Positions 5,919 to 7,873 of a stretch of DNA of 7,873 bases are shown in pieces. The position numbers were made by a program, and so were the translations under genes. Within the stretch, counting starts at the first letter, position 1. Each line of letters opens with the position of its first letter. The notes beneath the pieces are model-generated. The model saw nothing but the letters and a program-made list of their open reading frames with translations, had not been told where the DNA came from and made no database searches. Location: positions 1-7,873 of the forward strand of contig JAGCIZ010000034.1 in NCBI GenBank assembly GCA_017648235.1, read 5' to 3'. This DNA is from Paludibacteraceae bacterium. GTDB lineage: Bacteria; Bacteroidota; Bacteroidia; Bacteroidales; Paludibacteraceae.

Positions 5919-6518
5919 ATGAATTTGAGACGTAAAATCAATTTATTGCTATTTTTCTTTTTGACTTTGGGCTTTTCGGGGTGCTCTTTGCTTCAAGGTT
6001 TTTCTAATGCTATTAGTATGAAAGATTGTAACTACTCTTTCAACCGAGTTTCTGATATAGAAGTAGCAGGTTTTTCGGCCGATACGCAGTTTTCGTTTTT
6101 GGATGTTGCAAAAATAGTAGCATTGCTGAGTGGTGGTGCAGAATCGATTCCTTTGTCGATGAACGTAGTTTTGGATGTGGAAAATCCAAACACCAAAGAT
6201 GCAGGATTTGAAAAGTTGGACTATGTTCTCAATATTGACAATGTTGATTTGCTGTCGGGGCAGTTGACAGAATCTTTTTTGGTATCAGCAGGATCAAAAA
6301 GTCAGTTGCCCGTGAATTTGAGTGTGGATCTTCTGACCCTGCTTAGTGGTGATAGCAAAGAACCTGTAGTGAAAATTGTGAAAAATATTTTGGGGCTTAC
6401 TGAAGAATCTTCAAAAGTGCAGTTGAAGATAAAACCTACCATCAAAATTGGTCAGCGAGAACATCAGGTTGCTTCCTATATTCCAATTGATTTTGTGGTT
6501 GGTGGTCAAGAAAAATAG
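5919..6518 (+). CDS. LEA type 2-like lipoprotein
   Basis: The 199-residue protein has a lipoprotein signal peptide: positive residues (NLRRK), a hydrophobic core, and a lipobox ending Phe-Ser-Gly-Cys with Cys22 as the lipidation site. The mature part is a mostly beta-strand domain with features of the LEA14/WHy fold: a strand reading IPLSMNVVLDVENPNTKDAGF, where the V-x-NPN motif is typical, followed by LDYVLNIDNVDLLSG and a C-terminal IPIDFVVGG strand. Such domains occur in many Bacteroidota lipoproteins of unknown role; binding or structural tasks in the envelope are guesses. It is transcribed divergently from DUF4294 and followed by an AT-rich hairpin. Its own product would be processed by the LspA encoded further right. 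Family assignment is by pattern only. Confidence 0.8.
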   Translation: MNLRRKINLLLFFFLTLGFSGCSLLQGFSNAISMKDCNYSFNRVSDIEVAGFSADTQFSFLDVAKIVALLSGGAESIPLSMNVVLDVENPNTKDAGFEKLDYVLNIDNVDLLSGQLTESFLVSAGSKSQLPVNLSVDLLTLLSGDSKEPVVKIVKNILGLTEESSKVQLKIKPTIKIGQREHQVASYIPIDFVVGGQEK

Positions 6519-6547
6519 TGAGAGGAGTTATTGGCTTGAATTTTGTG

Positions 6548-6570
6548 ATAAAAAACGAAAAGTTTTTTAT
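6548..6570 (+). terminator. AT-rich hairpin after the LEA-like gene
   Basis: A perfect nine-base inverted repeat, ATAAAAAAC (6548-6556) and GTTTTTTAT (6562-6570), encloses a five-base GAAAA loop. The stem is weak in G+C but its 3' arm supplies the U-run, as in many bidirectional terminators. It sits 30 bases after the stop codon and overlaps the upstream region of the next gene's probable promoter. Confidence 0.5.
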
Positions 6571-6586
6571 TTCGAGAAATAAATAT

Positions 6587-6594
6587 TATTTTCG
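6587..6594 (+). promoter_or_regulatory. Weak -7 box before the DksA-like gene
   Basis: TATTTTCG differs from TAnnTTTG at one base and would start transcription near 6600, about 25 bases before the ATG. No clear -33 element is seen. Confidence 0.25.
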
Positions 6595-6613
6595 CAATCA
6601 GTAAATGAAAAAA

Positions 6614-6619
6614 AGGAGG
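6614..6619 (+). promoter_or_regulatory. Strong Shine-Dalgarno site of the DksA-like gene
   Basis: AGGAGG lies five bases before the ATG at 6625. Such a perfect site is uncommon in Bacteroidota, where most genes in this window show none. It fixes the start codon and suggests high translation. Confidence 0.8.
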
Positions 6620-6624
6620 AAAAA

Positions 6625-7002
6625 ATGGAAGAAAGAACAAGATATTCGGATGCAGAATTGGAAGAATTCAAAAAAATAGTTTTGGAAAAACTTGCTAGCG
6701 CACAAAGTTACTACGACGAGTTACGTGCAAGTATGGCTAATACTTATGGCAACGATACTACTGATACAGCACCAAGTTTCAAGGTGCTTGAAGAAGGAGC
6801 ATCTACGCTTTCGAAAGAAGAAATCGGTCAGCAGGCACAACGACAAATGAAGTTTATTCAGCATTTGCAAGCAGCTTTGGTTCGCATTGAAAATAAAACT
6901 TATGGAATCTGTCGTGAAACAGGGAAGTTGATTCCTAAAGAGCGATTAAAAGCAGTTCCACATGCAACGCTAAGTATAGAAGCGAAGCAAAATAGAAAAT
7001 AA
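6625..7002 (+). CDS. TraR/DksA family protein lacking the zinc-finger cysteines
   Basis: DksA-type proteins bind in the secondary channel of RNA polymerase and alter promoter response, often with ppGpp. The 125-residue product has an N-terminal helical region (about 1-90, probably a coiled coil) and the C-terminal signature YGICRETGKLIPKERLKAVP followed by HATLSIEAKQ. The usual Cys-x2-Cys-x17-Cys-x2-Cys finger is reduced to Cys96; the other three positions are Thr99, Ser117 and Ala120. Spacing is kept, so the fold may persist without zinc. I recall the same substitution in other Bacteroidota members, so it is probably a family trait rather than a broken gene. The gene has a strong ribosome binding site and is followed by a terminator hairpin before lspA. 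Transcription factor activity is inferred from the family only. Confidence 0.88.
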   Translation: MEERTRYSDAELEEFKKIVLEKLASAQSYYDELRASMANTYGNDTTDTAPSFKVLEEGASTLSKEEIGQQAQRQMKFIQHLQAALVRIENKTYGICRETGKLIPKERLKAVPHATLSIEAKQNRK

Positions 7003-7020
7003 TCTGAAATAAAAAAATGG

Positions 7021-7049
7021 ACCTTTCTTTTTCATGGGAAAGGTTTTTT
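7021..7049 (+). terminator. Terminator between the DksA-like gene and lspA
   Basis: ACCTTTC (7021-7027) and GAAAGGT (7038-7044) form a seven-base stem with a ten-base loop, directly followed by a run of Ts to 7049. It ends the DksA-like transcript or acts as a partial terminator for lspA. An ATG at 7034 lies in its loop, which argues against that ATG as the lspA start. Confidence 0.75.
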
Positions 7050-7054
7050 ATGTG

Positions 7055-7687
7055 ATGAAAAAAAGAGGAATTATAATTTCAACTTTCGTCTTGATGATTT
7101 TGCTCATTGACCAGGTGAGTAAGGTTTGGATAAAAACTACGATGACATTAGGAGAAAGTATTCGGGTGTTTGACTGGTTTTACATTCTTTTTATCGAGAA
7201 TGACGGAATGGCTTTTGGAATGACGCTTGGCAGTAAATTGTTCTTAACAGTTTTTCGTCTTCTGCTCATCGTTGCCATTGTTTATTATGTTATAAAACTC
7301 GTCAGACGGAAATACAAATTGAGTTTTTTGCTTTGCTTGTCGCTGATTTTGGCAGGAGCAATGGGAAATTTGATTGACTGTTTGTTCTATGGCGTAATTT
7401 TTTCTGAAAGTACGTTTTTTGATGTGGCAACACTTTCTTTCGCAGATGGCTATGCTCCATTATTTTATGGAAAGGTGGTGGATATGCTTTATTTCCCTTT
7501 GTTTACAATTCCCACTTGGGTTCCATTTGTAGGTGGAGATATTTTCTTTAGTCCGGTGTTTAATTTTGCTGATTCGGCTATTACAGTAGGATTCGTTTGG
7601 CTTTTTCTTTTTCATCGTGAGGATTTTAGTATAACGCTTGATGATGTTTTTAAGAAAAAAAAGATTGAGGATGCGTCAAAAAATTAA
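7055..7687 (+). CDS. lspA: Lipoprotein signal peptidase II
   Basis: LspA is the inner-membrane aspartyl protease that removes signal peptides from diacylglyceryl-modified prolipoproteins. From the ATG at 7055 the protein has 210 residues. Family motifs are all present: DQVSK (19-23) in the first membrane segment, ENDGMAFG (48-55), GNLID with catalytic Asp108, and FNFAD with catalytic Asp173. Four hydrophobic segments are visible, and the longer stretch between the two Asp motifs is usual for Bacteroidota LspA. The frame extends upstream to an ATG at 7034, but that codon is in the loop of a terminator hairpin, so 7055 (MKKRGIIIS) is preferred. The gene overlaps the next lipoprotein gene by 17 bases. 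Substrates within this window include the LEA-like and DUF4296 products. Confidence 0.95.
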   Translation: MKKRGIIISTFVLMILLIDQVSKVWIKTTMTLGESIRVFDWFYILFIENDGMAFGMTLGSKLFLTVFRLLLIVAIVYYVIKLVRRKYKLSFLLCLSLILAGAMGNLIDCLFYGVIFSESTFFDVATLSFADGYAPLFYGKVVDMLYFPLFTIPTWVPFVGGDIFFSPVFNFADSAITVGFVWLFLFHREDFSITLDDVFKKKKIEDASKN

Positions 7688-7873
7688 TCTCTTTTTGTGC
7701 TTATTTCTTTTTATGGTTTCATGCCAAAAGAGAGATTTTGTATTGCTCAGTGAAGATGAGTTGGCAAGTGTTATTGCTGAAATAAATATCCTCGAAGCAA
7801 TGTTTGATGATCAAAATATTCGGGATAAGAACGAGCGCACACTTTATTATCAGAGTGTGATGGATAAATATGG
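7671..7873 (+). CDS. DUF4296 family lipoprotein, 5' part
   Basis: The frame opens at ATG 7671 inside the end of lspA and is cut by the right edge after 67 codons. The start MRQKINLFLCLFLFMVSC is a lipoprotein signal peptide with the likely lipidated residue Cys18. The following LLSEDELASVIAEINILEAM and the later TLYYQSVMDKYG match the pattern of DUF4296, a helical Bacteroidota lipoprotein domain of unknown function often found directly after lspA. The 17-base overlap indicates translational coupling with the peptidase that would process it. Assignment is by remembered family pattern and gene order. Confidence 0.8.
   Translation, partial: MRQKINLFLCLFLFMVSCQKRDFVLLSEDELASVIAEINILEAMFDDQNIRDKNERTLYYQSVMDKY

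Noticed and set aside
7034..7054. Upstream ATG as lspA start
   Set aside because: The ATG sits in a terminator loop and adds residues that are not typical of LspA; 7055 is preferred.

Overview
The window is AT-rich DNA from a member of the Bacteroidota, most likely order Bacteroidales. Three things point there. Promoter-like sites fit the Bacteroidota consensus (TTG or TTTG, 19-21 bases, TAnnTTTG). The right-hand genes (zinc-less TraR/DksA protein, lspA, DUF4296 lipoprotein) stand in an order familiar from that group. The CRISPR repeat is of the 47-base kind that, from memory, occurs in Bacteroides-type II-C systems. The genus cannot be fixed from the sequence alone.

Left part (1-5200) is a compact type II-C CRISPR-Cas9 locus. 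The end of a CRISPR array lies at 1-159 (47-base repeats, 30-base spacers) and continues beyond the left edge. A 122-base AT-rich stretch with a hairpin terminator follows. The operon cas9-cas1-cas2 runs on the minus strand (5027 to 282) with overlapping genes, and no csn2 or cas4 is present. Upstream of cas9 and pointing away from it is an unannotated tracrRNA gene (about 5113-5198, + strand). Its first 24 bases pair with the 5' half of the repeat, and it has its own consensus promoter and a terminator hairpin. That pairing fixes the array as transcribed on the + strand, convergent with the cas operon.

The most interesting signal is that every complete repeat contains a full Bacteroidota-type promoter (TTG-N19-TATCTTTG) placed so that transcription would start near the repeat's 3' end and run into the next spacer. 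Each spacer would therefore have its own promoter, as established for the Neisseria type II-C system but with a completely different promoter consensus. The last repeat has no spacer after it, so its promoter should make a small non-crRNA transcript ending at the hairpin at 232-275.

Right part (5204-7873) is ordinary chromosome: a secreted DUF4294 protein (minus strand), a divergent LEA-type-2-like lipoprotein, a zinc-less TraR/DksA-family protein, a terminator, signal peptidase II (lspA) and the start of a DUF4296 lipoprotein that overlaps lspA and runs off the right edge. Nothing links these genes functionally to CRISPR immunity. They look like the chromosomal setting beside the CRISPR locus.
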